Below are positions 8,268 through 15,971 of a DNA stretch of 64,000 nucleotides, piece by piece (position 1 is the first letter of the stretch; each line of letters starts with the position of its first letter). Below the pieces are notes generated by a model that was not told where the DNA came from, made no database searches, and saw only the letters and a list, made by a program, of their open reading frames with translations. Source of the DNA: Bdellovibrionales bacterium RIFOXYA1_FULL_36_14 (GTDB lineage Bacteria > Bdellovibrionota > Bacteriovoracia > Bacteriovoracales > Bacteriovoracaceae); assembly GCA_001769975.1 (NCBI GenBank), contig MEPW01000018.1:1-64000 (forward strand), in the 5' to 3' direction. A program made the translations under genes and the position numbers.

Positions 8268-10196
8268 ATGTTGCTTTCAAGTTTTTCAGAATTTAAATTT
8301 TACCAATCATTTAGAATACCAATTGAAGAGGCTGATGATCTTCGCTTTTTAGTGGAGATGGATAACCAGAACGGGAAATCTGAATATATAGAGGACGCCC
8401 GGATTAAGGATTTAAGTGTGACGGGTCTAGGGTTTCAAACTAAAACTAGATTATCGGTGGGAACACCTCTTGATATATCGTTACAATTTAAAAAAGTACA
8501 TCTTGATTTGGTAGGTAGGGTAGTGCGTGCCTTTTCAGTTGGGACTGGGGATGAAGAACTCATTTATGGTGTGGAGATAGATGAAGAGAAGAAAATTTAT
8601 CGTTTTTTAGAAAATTTTATTTCTAGTTTTTCAGCTGAGAGATTAAAAGATTGCTTGGTCGAATCTGCATTGAAAGAAAAATATACTAAACCCAGTGATG
8701 GTTTTGAAATGTTTTCGCTTTTATTGTCTCTGTTTAAGGATATTACTAATTTTGCAGACAAGGATGGGTTTGTAGATAGCATGCTTTCGGAAGTGGTGCG
8801 AATTTTAAATGCTCAAAGAGGATCTATCTTTTTAATTAACCCCGAAAAAAATGAATTAGAAGCCGCCTCAGCGATTGGTGTAAATAAGGAAGATCTGCGT
8901 TTTGATTACCGGCTTGGTATCGCCGGTTCAGTATTTACGACCGGGGTAGCTTTAAATATCGATACACTAAAAGACAAATCCAGATTCAATGAATTTTTTG
9001 ATAAAAAATTTAATTACGAAACACGCTCTATTATTTGTTATCCGATTCATAATCGGGAAGATAAGGTAGTCGGAGTCATTGAGGTTTTAAATAAGAAGAA
9101 CCAGGATTTGTTCACAGTAGAAGATGAAAAAACTATGAAAGTTTTGTCACTTATTTTTTCCGCAGTCTTTCATCAATATAATCCAATAACCGAAAATTCG
9201 CTGATCAGAAAATTTTCAAATCCAAGGGCCAGAGATAATGCCATGATTGGAAATACTCCGCATATTAAATCGCTTAGAAACAATGTGATCAAATTAAAAG
9301 ATCTAGATACCCCTGTAGTTATTATGGGAGAGGTCGGAACTGGGAAGACTTTATTCGCTAAAATTTTACATTTTGAAGGGCAAAGAGGACTTCAACCCTT
9401 TGAAGTCATTGAATGCTCTGAAAAAAATATGGAAAAAGTTGAAGATCAGTTATGGGGAGCGGGATCATACCTAAGTAAATGTAAAGGCGGAACCGTCGTT
9501 CTCAGGGATATATCCAAGTTACCAATGGCATTTCAAGAAAAGCTTTTTGATGTATTGGTTAACCGAAAAATACCTAATATGGATAATTTGACTTTGGATG
9601 TAAGAGTGATTGCCACTACTTGTGATAATTTGGATCATATGGTGGACGATGGGGAATTTCACCGTGATCTTTATTATTTTTTAAATCGATCATATATTCA
9701 TTTGGAGCCACTCAGGCGAAGGGAAGAAGATATACCACTTCTAGTTGATTATTTTTTAAGGCACGAGTGTAAACGTCAAGGATTGTTACTTAAAAGTTTT
9801 TCCACTCGGGCCATTTCTAAATTGGGCAATCACAACTGGCCTCGAAATATTGAAGAGTTAAAACATTGTGTGGAAAGGGCCGTACTCTATAATCCTAAAG
9901 CTCATATTATCACTGAGTTTGAACTAACTAATAATTCAGCACCACTGTTTGATACGTCGGAAAAGGTTAGTATGTTTGGTGATATTCCCTTTGTCAGTGA
10001 TCACTCGATTAGTTTAAAAGATCGCGTGGCGATCATTGAAAGAGAAATGATTCTTGCTGAGATTAAAAGATTAAATGGCAACAAATCCCAAGCCGCTAAA
10101 ACTATGGGTATCAGCAGAGAGGCACTTCGTAAAAAGCTCTTGTTAAGCCGAGATGTTTTAGAAAGCATTAAGATCGTGGATAAGAAAGCTGCTTAG
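8268..10196 (+). CDS. PilZ-GAF-AAA+-Fis protein with a degenerate sigma-54 activator module
   Basis: 642 residues. Order: PilZ (residues ~10-125, with the DLSVTGLGF motif), GAF (~155-305), AAA+ of the sigma-54 activator type (~320-550), Fis-type helix-turn-helix (KSQAAKTMGISREALRKKL). Walker A GEVGTGKT is intact. However, the Walker B LDEI is replaced by LRDI, the L1 loop that carries GAFTGA is deleted (only 11 residues lie between LWG and GGT), the sensor II NVREL is NIEEL, and the Arg-finger motif reads FHRDLYYFL. So it probably cannot remodel sigma-54 polymerase; DNA binding may remain. The start at 8268 has AAGGGG 6 bases upstream; an ATG at 8172 without a good SD would add 32 residues. 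It converges on htpX with a 4-base overlap. Confidence 0.85.
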   Translation: MLLSSFSEFKFYQSFRIPIEEADDLRFLVEMDNQNGKSEYIEDARIKDLSVTGLGFQTKTRLSVGTPLDISLQFKKVHLDLVGRVVRAFSVGTGDEELIYGVEIDEEKKIYRFLENFISSFSAERLKDCLVESALKEKYTKPSDGFEMFSLLLSLFKDITNFADKDGFVDSMLSEVVRILNAQRGSIFLINPEKNELEAASAIGVNKEDLRFDYRLGIAGSVFTTGVALNIDTLKDKSRFNEFFDKKFNYETRSIICYPIHNREDKVVGVIEVLNKKNQDLFTVEDEKTMKVLSLIFSAVFHQYNPITENSLIRKFSNPRARDNAMIGNTPHIKSLRNNVIKLKDLDTPVVIMGEVGTGKTLFAKILHFEGQRGLQPFEVIECSEKNMEKVEDQLWGAGSYLSKCKGGTVVLRDISKLPMAFQEKLFDVLVNRKIPNMDNLTLDVRVIATTCDNLDHMVDDGEFHRDLYYFLNRSYIHLEPLRRREEDIPLLVDYFLRHECKRQGLLLKSFSTRAISKLGNHNWPRNIEELKHCVERAVLYNPKAHIITEFELTNNSAPLFDTSEKVSMFGDIPFVSDHSISLKDRVAIIEREMILAEIKRLNGNKSQAAKTMGISREALRKKLLLSRDVLESIKIVDKKAA

Positions 10197-11089
10197 TTTT
10201 TTAATGCCGCAATTCTTCGGTCTAAATCAGGATGCGTAGAAAGTAATGCAATAAATTTTGATTTGTTGGAAATTTGAAGTGCAGCAATGGCCTTGTTTTC
10301 TTTGGTGCTTTCTTGTAAGACATGATAATTTCGCTTGAGTCCCTCAAGCGCGGCGATCATCTTGGGTTTACCAACTAAATCAGCGCTCCCTTTATCGGCG
10401 CGAAATTCTCGAATTCTTGAAAAGAATGCTACAATCATGGTTCCAATTAAACCAAAGATTATTTCAAAGAAAAAGACTGCCATCATGTGACCAAAAAAAC
10501 CGAGTCCTCCATCACGATCATTATCTTTTCTTAAGGCGGAATCAAGAAGATATGCGGCAATACGAGCAAAAAACATGACAAAAGCGTTCATGATTCCCTG
10601 GATTAAAGTCATCGTCACCATATCACCATTGGCTATATGGGAGACTTCGTGTCCAAGCACTCCTTCAATTTCGTTTTGATTCATTTTATTTAATAGTCCG
10701 GTGGATACTGCCACCATCGAGTTGTTCTTTGAAGGGCCGGTAGCAAAAGCGTTAATGTCAGGGGATTCATAAATTCCAACTTCAGGCATTACACTTAGCC
10801 CGGCGGCTTTGGATAGCTCATGCACTTTCATGACCAGCTGATTGTATGGTCCGGTCATGGATAAAATCTTTACTCCGTAGACCGTTTTGGCCATCCATTT
10901 TGATATCCATAAACTAATAAAAGCTCCACCTGTGCCCCATACCAGACAGAAGATGAAAAGCGATGAGTAATCAATTCCGTATGCGGATAGATATGGTTTG
11001 ACTCCAAGTAAATTCAAAATAATAGAAAGCATTACGATAATACCTAAGTTTACCAGAGCAAAAAAGGTCATTCGTTTAAACCAAGTCAT
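10193..11089 (-). CDS. htpX: Membrane zinc metalloprotease HtpX (M48B)
   Basis: HtpX degrades misfolded inner-membrane proteins and supports FtsH. The 298-residue protein has two N-terminal membrane segments (MTFFALVNLGIIVMLSIILN and SLFIFCLVWGTGGAFISLWI), ESPDINAFATG, the zinc motif GHEVSHIANGDM, two further membrane segments (around 10440-10620), and EFRADKGSADL with the third ligand Glu. C-terminal LSTHPDLDRRI is typical. Length matches the family. A perfect TTGACA -35 box on the reverse strand (11158-11163) lies about 70 bases upstream, though the -10 box is not clear. Confidence 0.96.
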   Translation of the reverse strand: MTWFKRMTFFALVNLGIIVMLSIILNLLGVKPYLSAYGIDYSSLFIFCLVWGTGGAFISLWISKWMAKTVYGVKILSMTGPYNQLVMKVHELSKAAGLSVMPEVGIYESPDINAFATGPSKNNSMVAVSTGLLNKMNQNEIEGVLGHEVSHIANGDMVTMTLIQGIMNAFVMFFARIAAYLLDSALRKDNDRDGGLGFFGHMMAVFFFEIIFGLIGTMIVAFFSRIREFRADKGSADLVGKPKMIAALEGLKRNYHVLQESTKENKAIAALQISNKSKFIALLSTHPDLDRRIAALKN

Positions 11090-11199
11090 AATATCTCCGT
11101 TATTAATTAAATTTTTATAAACTAAATTCTATCTTAGAATGATAGTACTTTCATTTTTGTCAAGTTTCTAGGCTTATCATTTCTTGTTAATTAAGTTGC

Positions 11200-11246
11200 A
11201 ATCCTTAAAAAAACATTTCATAAACGTTTTTTATTTTTTAAGGATT
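11200..11246. repeat. Perfect 13-base inverted repeat upstream of glmM
   Basis: AATCCTTAAAAAA at 11200-11212 pairs perfectly with TTTTTTAAGGATT at 11234-11246, with a 21-base spacer containing AAACGTTT. It ends 24 bases before a TATAAT box (11271-11276) and overlaps the expected -35 zone, and is between divergent htpX and glmM. Operator or activator site is the likely role; it would not be in the glmM transcript. It is not an obvious terminator because no gene reads into it on the plus strand. Confidence 0.55.
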
Positions 11247-11270
11247 AGACCTTTTTTATTTTTGCTGCTA

Positions 11271-11276
11271 TATAAT
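11271..11276 (+). promoter_or_regulatory. Consensus -10 box for glmM-tsaE
   Basis: TATAAT 54 bases upstream of the glmM ATG. No good -35 hexamer is found at 16-18 bases (GACCTT or similar), so it may need an activator, perhaps bound at the inverted repeat just upstream. Confidence 0.45.
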
Positions 11277-11329
11277 GACGTAATTTATTTTACTATTTTA
11301 CTATATGAATAGTTGTTGGGAGTATTGAG

Positions 11330-12694
11330 ATGGGCAAAAGAAAATTGTTTGGTACAGATGGAATACGCGGTAAGGCAAACATATATCCAATGACATGCGA
11401 GGTAGCAATGGCGCTTGGCAGAGCGGTTACCTACTATTTTAAAAAAACTTCAGGGAAAAACAAGCAACCGCTAATTGTACTCGGAAAAGATACCAGGCTT
11501 TCATGTTATATGTTGGAACTGGCCTTTTCTTCGGGAGTATGTTCACAAGGTGGAAGAGTCGTCTTAACCGGCCCGTTGCCTACACCAGGTGTAGCTTTTG
11601 TTACGGGCTCGATGAGAGCTGATGCTGGGGTTATGATTTCTGCTTCACATAACCAGTATGAGGATAATGGAATAAAGATATTTGATGGAGAGGGATACAA
11701 ATTACCTGATAGTGTGGAGTTGGAATTAGAACAAATGATATTGAATCCTGAATTGATACCTGCCGTGGCTGGTTCAGAACTTGGGCGGGCCACACGGTTG
11801 GATGAAGTGATCGGGCGATATATTGTTCAAGTAAAAAATACTTTTCCGCAGGTCTATAATTTATCTGGAACCAGAATGGTTTTAGATTGCGCTAATGGAG
11901 CCAGTTATAAAGTAGGGCCTATGATTTTTGAAGAGCTAGGTGCAGAGGTTATTTGCATTGGCGATAATCCCAACGGACAAAATATTAATGAGAATTGCGG
12001 TTCTCTTTATCCTGAAACATGCCAGGAAAAAGTAGTCGAATATCGGGCGGACCTTGGTATTTGCTTGGATGGAGATGCTGATAGGCTCATCGTAATTGAT
12101 CAAAATGGAAAAATAATTGATGGAGACATGATCATCGGTATTTCAGCTAAGCTGATGCTGGATAAAGGTGAGATTAAAAAAGGTGATACGGTGGTGGGCA
12201 CGGTCATGACTAATCTAGGCCTGGAAAAATATTTAGAATCCATTGGGCTTAAGCTGCATAGAACCCAAGTGGGAGATCGCTATATAATGGAATATTTAAA
12301 AGAGTCTGGCGCGATTTTGGGAGGAGAACCATCGGGACATTTGATTTTTAAAAACTATGCCACTACAGGAGATGGCATTTTAGCGGCACTGATTGTGATG
12401 GAATGTTTGAAGCGCTATAAGAAACCCATTGGTCAGTTGGTAGATGATATTAAGCTTTACCCGCAGATATTGAAAAATGTTAAGATTGAAAAAAAGATAC
12501 CCTTCGAGGAAGTTCCTGGATTGCAAAATGCTGTAAAAACTATTGAAAGTAATTTTGCTGGAAAGGGTAGAGTGCTGCTTAGATATTCAGGAACTGAATA
12601 TCTTTGTCGGATCATGGTCGAAGGAGAAGATTTTCAGGAAGTGGAAAAAGTTTGCGAAGCCCTTGTTAAAGTGGTTAAAAGAGAATTGGTTTAA
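11330..12694 (+). CDS. glmM: Phosphoglucosamine mutase
   Basis: GlmM converts glucosamine-6-phosphate to glucosamine-1-phosphate for UDP-GlcNAc, feeding peptidoglycan and LPS. The 454 residues show LFGTDGIRGKAN at the N terminus, the phospho-serine motif MISASHNQYEDNGIKIF (active Ser about residue 106), the Mg2+ loop LDGDADRLIVID, the sugar-binding GGEPSGHLIF, and the phosphate-binding RYSGTEYLCRIM near the C terminus. Length is standard. GGGAG lies upstream of the ATG. The stop codon overlaps the start of tsaE, indicating translational coupling. Confidence 0.97.
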   Translation: MGKRKLFGTDGIRGKANIYPMTCEVAMALGRAVTYYFKKTSGKNKQPLIVLGKDTRLSCYMLELAFSSGVCSQGGRVVLTGPLPTPGVAFVTGSMRADAGVMISASHNQYEDNGIKIFDGEGYKLPDSVELELEQMILNPELIPAVAGSELGRATRLDEVIGRYIVQVKNTFPQVYNLSGTRMVLDCANGASYKVGPMIFEELGAEVICIGDNPNGQNINENCGSLYPETCQEKVVEYRADLGICLDGDADRLIVIDQNGKIIDGDMIIGISAKLMLDKGEIKKGDTVVGTVMTNLGLEKYLESIGLKLHRTQVGDRYIMEYLKESGAILGGEPSGHLIFKNYATTGDGILAALIVMECLKRYKKPIGQLVDDIKLYPQILKNVKIEKKIPFEEVPGLQNAVKTIESNFAGKGRVLLRYSGTEYLCRIMVEGEDFQEVEKVCEALVKVVKRELV

Positions 12695-13167
12695 TGGGGA
12701 TGGGGAAAAAAATAATAAAAAGTTGGAATTGCCAAGCGGAAAATGATCTAGAATTCATTGCTAAAGATTTATTAAATTATACGCAAACGCCCATGGCGGT
12801 TATTTTAACTGGAGTAGTGGGGGCGGGAAAAACCACTTTCTCAAAATATTTTGCCAATACGATTACCAATCATAGTGATGAATATGTGTCTAGTCCTACT
12901 TATTCAATCATTAATGAAATGGAAAATTTTGTGCATGCAGATTTTTTTAGAATCCAAAAATCTTCCGAAATAATTCACTTAGAAATCCCCCTTTACATTG
13001 AGGGCAAAAATTATTTTTTTATTGAATGGGGAATAAATTGGTTACGTGATATTAAAAAAGAGTTAAGTTCTTCATTTACGATTTATGAATTAGAAATAAA
13101 TATTTTGAAAAAACAAAATAATATTAATCAGGATGAACGCGTTTTTAGTTTATATGTTCTTGATTGA
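12694..13167 (+). CDS. tsaE: tRNA threonylcarbamoyladenosine biosynthesis ATPase TsaE
   Basis: TsaE is the P-loop ATPase that works with TsaB and TsaD in making t6A at position 37 of ANN-decoding tRNAs. The 157-residue protein has Walker A TGVVGAGKTTFSK, the switch-like SSPTYSIINEM, VHADFFRI (family VHHDLYRL) and FFIEWG (family IEW). The N terminus has a close second ATG (12700). It overlaps the glmM stop by one base. The C-terminal ~30 residues, Lys/Asn-rich, extend a little beyond the core fold. No tsaB or tsaD is in the window. Confidence 0.92.
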   Translation: MGMGKKIIKSWNCQAENDLEFIAKDLLNYTQTPMAVILTGVVGAGKTTFSKYFANTITNHSDEYVSSPTYSIINEMENFVHADFFRIQKSSEIIHLEIPLYIEGKNYFFIEWGINWLRDIKKELSSSFTIYELEINILKKQNNINQDERVFSLYVLD

Positions 13168-13532
13168 AAACGGTCCGATTGAACTCGGAAATATATTCCG
13201 ACAGAATTAATCAGATCACTTTTTATTAGCAAAAAAAGCATCCTGTACATTAGTGTGAATGGTGCATAACTGTCCGTAATTAAAGAATAAAAAATTTTCT
13301 TGTCAGGAAAAATAAAGTGCGCAAAAAATTAAATTTTTTTTTAATAAAATTTGTTTGACTTGACCCTTTTGGTCGGGTCATACTAATCATGTTGAAACAA
13401 ACTGATCTTGTAAAAATGATTGGTTTGAAATTTCAGTGAGAAAGAAAAATATGGATATTTTTCTCCAAAAGGCAGCACATGCATTTAATAAAAACTTAGC
13501 TTACGGGCTTTATTGGATTATGGAGGAGACCA
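13168..13532. other. Non-coding stretch upstream of the Rrf2 regulator
   Basis: 365 bases without a convincing gene. Near tsaE there is a short perfect stem TCGGAA-N5-TTCCGA (13185-13201) lacking an immediate T tract, so it is a poor terminator. The rest is A/T-rich and holds the promoter/operator described separately. A 38-codon reading frame from 13451 runs into the Rrf2 gene in another frame and has no support. Confidence 0.5.
13355..13384 (+). promoter_or_regulatory. Promoter with an internal palindrome, likely Rrf2 autoregulatory site
   Basis: A -35-like TTGACT (13355-13360) and -10-like CATACT (13379-13384) are 18 bases apart. Between and over them sits the palindrome TGACCC (13361-13366) - 8 bases - GGGTCA (13375-13380), with a smaller GACC/GGTC echo inside. 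Placement between the -35 and -10 boxes is typical of a repressor operator. The regulator gene begins about 150 bases downstream, so autoregulation is a reasonable inference. Confidence 0.4.
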
Positions 13533-14081
13533 ATGAGACTTACATCAAAAGGACGTTATGCAATTAGGGCGATGCTGGATTTAACATCAAACAGTAACGG
13601 AAATCCAGTTCGGTTACAGGAAATTTCACAAAGACAAAACATTTCACTACATTATCTAGAGCAGCTTTTTAGAAAGCTTAGAAATGGCCAAGCAGTCAAG
13701 TCTGTTAGAGGACCAGGTGGTGGATATGTTCTATCAAGATCTATGGATCAAATCACGATTAGAGACGTGCTTGATTGTGTAGGCGAGAACATCAATCCTG
13801 CTAAAGACATCATTGGTAGTGAATCTGAAAAAGCTGACACGGTTGAATATCAGCTATCTAGAAATTACTTTCAAAATCTTGGTATCATCATGAAAGAATA
13901 TCTTGAGACAACTTCTCTTGGAGATCTTATGAGAAAGTCTAAAGATATTAAAATAGAAAAAAGGGAACAGCCCAATTTTACACAAGAGATTTTGAATCAA
14001 AAAGAAACTACAGTGGTTTCGGAAGAAAGAAGTAATGTTGATAGCTTGATAAGAAGTCCTTTTGGTGAAGTTAACCAATAA
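13533..14081 (+). CDS. Rrf2-family transcriptional regulator without Fe-S cysteines
   Basis: 182 residues. The N-terminal winged helix is clear: MRLTSKGRYAIRAMLDL, then the LQEISQRQNISLHYLEQLFRKL helix-turn-helix and the wing SVRGPGGGYVLSR. Family members include IscR, NsrR, RirA and CymR. The IscR cluster ligands (three closely spaced Cys plus His) are absent; only one Cys (VLDCVGEN) is visible, so a cluster-free sensor such as CymR fits better. Residues after ~130 are a charged tail. GGAGGAG lies 6 bases before the ATG. The gene overlaps the cysteine desulfurase gene by 17 bases, an arrangement also known for cymR in Bacillus, suggesting control of sulfur/cysteine metabolism. Confidence 0.88.
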   Translation: MRLTSKGRYAIRAMLDLTSNSNGNPVRLQEISQRQNISLHYLEQLFRKLRNGQAVKSVRGPGGGYVLSRSMDQITIRDVLDCVGENINPAKDIIGSESEKADTVEYQLSRNYFQNLGIIMKEYLETTSLGDLMRKSKDIKIEKREQPNFTQEILNQKETTVVSEERSNVDSLIRSPFGEVNQ

Positions 14082-15222
14082 AAGATACTACTTTGATTAT
14101 AATTCGTCGTCCCCGCTGGCTAAATCAGTAATTAAATGGTTTACCAGCGGGGATTTTTTTGTAGCTAATCCTAATTCGCTACATACTTCCGGAAAGAAGT
14201 CGCTAAAGTTGATTAGAGAAACCCAAAATTTTTTATTCGACACCTTTAAGCTTGGTTCGACTCACAAAGTTTTTTTTCACTCAGGTGCGACAGAAGGTAT
14301 TAATACATTTATTATTAATGAATTGAATCAAGGGGATGGGGAAAAACATCTGATTCTGTTTGAAACTGATCATTCCTCTGCCTATAAAATTAAAAATATT
14401 ACAGATCATTATAAAATAAACCTTCACTTGAAAACATTAGTGAATAGTGATGGGGAACTTCAAACTGACCAGTTGATAAGCTTTATTCAAACCCTTAAAG
14501 GGAAAATAATTATAAATTTTACCTGGGTTAACAATGAAACCGGGATCATTTGGCCCTTGATGGAGGCAGTTAAAATTAAACAGGTAACTGGTGCTTTTAT
14601 TCATGTTGATGCTACCCAATCGGTATGTAAAATTAAAGACTGGAATCAACTATCTCCCCAGTTGGATGCCTATACTTATTCAGGACATAAATTTGGATCT
14701 TTAACCGGCGTAGGATTTAGTTTTTATAAAAAAGATTACCCAATACAATATCTGGTAAATGGCGCCAAGGGTGTGCTTCACAGTAGACCCGGAACTCCAA
14801 ATACCACGGGAATATATTCAGTCTATCTGGCCTTGTCGGAAACGATGAAAAGTTATGATTATGCTGAAAGTCTGGCGGCCATAAATTATTTAAAAGATAA
14901 TTTGGATCAATTAGTAAAACCTCAAGGTTTTGTGGTTGGCAAAAATTCCACTAACCGTTGCACTAATACTATAAGCCTTTTTTTAAATGATAAAAAAGGG
15001 CAGGATCTATTAAATATATTTGATATGAACGGATTAGAGGTTGGTGTTGGTTCGGCGTGTTCGTCCGGCGTTTTAGGGCCTAACAGAGTGTTGATAGCCT
15101 ACGGGGTTGATGAAAACAAATCTAATAATTCGATCCGCTTTTCATTTGAAACAGATTTAGATATGGAAAAAGCTAAAAACTATTTTGAAATGATCAAAAA
15201 AGTCTTAATGAAAGCCATCTAA
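14065..15222 (+). CDS. Cysteine desulfurase (NifS/IscS family)
   Basis: A PLP enzyme that takes sulfur from cysteine for Fe-S clusters or tRNA thiolation. The 385 residues show YFDYNSSSPL at the start (family YLDNNATTP), HSGATEGIN, VNNETG, FIHVDATQSV, the PLP-lysine motif YSGHKFGSLTGVG, and the catalytic Cys in VGSACSSG. The start is in the end of the upstream regulator gene: GTG 14065 or TTG 14062; I prefer GTG, with AGAAG 8 bases upstream. There is no ATG near the conserved N terminus. No scaffold gene (iscU, sufU) or mnmA follows. The role in the cell, Fe-S or thiolation, is not decidable here. Confidence 0.92.
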   Translation: MKLTNKRYYFDYNSSSPLAKSVIKWFTSGDFFVANPNSLHTSGKKSLKLIRETQNFLFDTFKLGSTHKVFFHSGATEGINTFIINELNQGDGEKHLILFETDHSSAYKIKNITDHYKINLHLKTLVNSDGELQTDQLISFIQTLKGKIIINFTWVNNETGIIWPLMEAVKIKQVTGAFIHVDATQSVCKIKDWNQLSPQLDAYTYSGHKFGSLTGVGFSFYKKDYPIQYLVNGAKGVLHSRPGTPNTTGIYSVYLALSETMKSYDYAESLAAINYLKDNLDQLVKPQGFVVGKNSTNRCTNTISLFLNDKKGQDLLNIFDMNGLEVGVGSACSSGVLGPNRVLIAYGVDENKSNNSIRFSFETDLDMEKAKNYFEMIKKVLMKAI

Positions 15223-15590
15223 GACGCTCTGCGAAACAAAATCTCTCTTTTTATAATATTTTGACCCCAAATAAGTGTCAAAAGAAACCAGTGGGGTTTG
15301 ATCATGCCAAAAACGAGCTAAATCTTTGTTTTTTGCTCAGTTATTTTTGGCATGTGATGTGCACATTTAAGATCAAGGATGGTTGGTAACCGGGTTTTGG
15401 CCTTGATCAGCGACCAAAGTGTTTGTCACATTAGTCCTACCTTCGCCAACCTCAATATAAGGGCCTGAATAGGCACCTATCAGAATATATCCATAATCAA
15501 ATCTATAGACACTTTAAACAAACGATCAAGGCAAATTCCTTTTTTGTTTGGACCAACTTAATGAAGTTTGACCCCATCCTTGGAAGGCCT
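15223..15590. other. Non-coding stretch dense in inverted and repeated motifs
   Basis: 368 bases between convergent genes with no credible coding. TTTGACCCCA occurs at both ends (15260-15269 and 15567-15576, direct). GATCAAGG or its complement occurs three times (15371, 15401, 15524). GCCTTGATC...AAAGTGT (15400-15422) recurs inverted as ACACTTT...GATCAAGGC (15509-15532). There is also the long hairpin listed separately. It could be a structured RNA, or a decayed small mobile element flanked by direct repeats; the sequence alone does not decide. Confidence 0.45.
15303..15354. repeat. Long inverted repeat (hairpin)
   Basis: CATGCCAAAAA at 15303-15313 is matched by TTTTTGGCATG at 15344-15354 (11 of 11), and inside it GAGC (15315-15318) pairs with GCTC (15335-15338). 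The loop is T-rich. It follows the cysteine desulfurase gene by 80 bases and might end its transcript, though no clean T tract follows the outer stem. Confidence 0.6.
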
Positions 15591-15971
15591 TTAGAATTGA
15601 TCAGTAGATAATAAGACTAATGTGCAACCTCGAATAATTTCTATATTGTGTGAGGTTACTTTTTTTATTAGCTTTTCGTTTTCCGTTCCCGGATTAAAGA
15701 TAATTCTTTTGGGTGATAATTTGATGATAGATTCGGTGAGGTCATCTAATTTATCATGACTGAGATAGATGGTTAGGGTATGTATTGGTTTTTTTATTTC
15801 TGCTAATGTTTTCACGGTTTCGATTGCGGGTAGAGATATGTTTTTGGGGGTTATACCAATTAAGTTTTTATAACCATTTTCTAAAAGTTTTTTGTAAGCC
15901 TTATATGAGTAGCGGTCCTCATTATCTGATATGCCGAGGATGGCAATAAATGAGGATGTCTCGGTTTGCAT
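15591..15971 (-). CDS. CoA-binding-domain protein (YccU-like)
   Basis: A 126-residue Rossmann-like protein of the CoA_binding_2 type. IAILGISDNEDRYSYKAYKKLLENGY gives the nucleotide-binding beta-alpha unit; IGITPKN and the late IIFNPGTENEKL motif match the family. Biochemical role is generally unknown. It is the second gene of a pair: its ATG overlaps the TGA of the methyltransferase gene (TGATG), so the two are translationally coupled. The N terminus has a short extension MQTETSS. Confidence 0.78.
   Translation of the reverse strand: MQTETSSFIAILGISDNEDRYSYKAYKKLLENGYKNLIGITPKNISLPAIETVKTLAEIKKPIHTLTIYLSHDKLDDLTESIIKLSPKRIIFNPGTENEKLIKKVTSHNIEIIRGCTLVLLSTDQF

Noticed and set aside
13185-13201. 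TCGGAA/TTCCGA hairpin as terminator of glmM-tsaE
   Set aside because: No T tract follows; kept only as a note in the intergenic entry.
13451-13565. 38-codon frame overlapping the Rrf2 gene
   Set aside because: No SD, wrong frame against a well-supported gene, and no sign of conservation.
13533-14081. Calling the Rrf2 protein IscR
   Set aside because: The three cluster Cys and the His of IscR are absent, though it neighbours a desulfurase.
15260-15576. Intact insertion sequence
   Set aside because: No transposase frame and the flanking TTTGACCCCA copies are direct, not inverted; at most a remnant.
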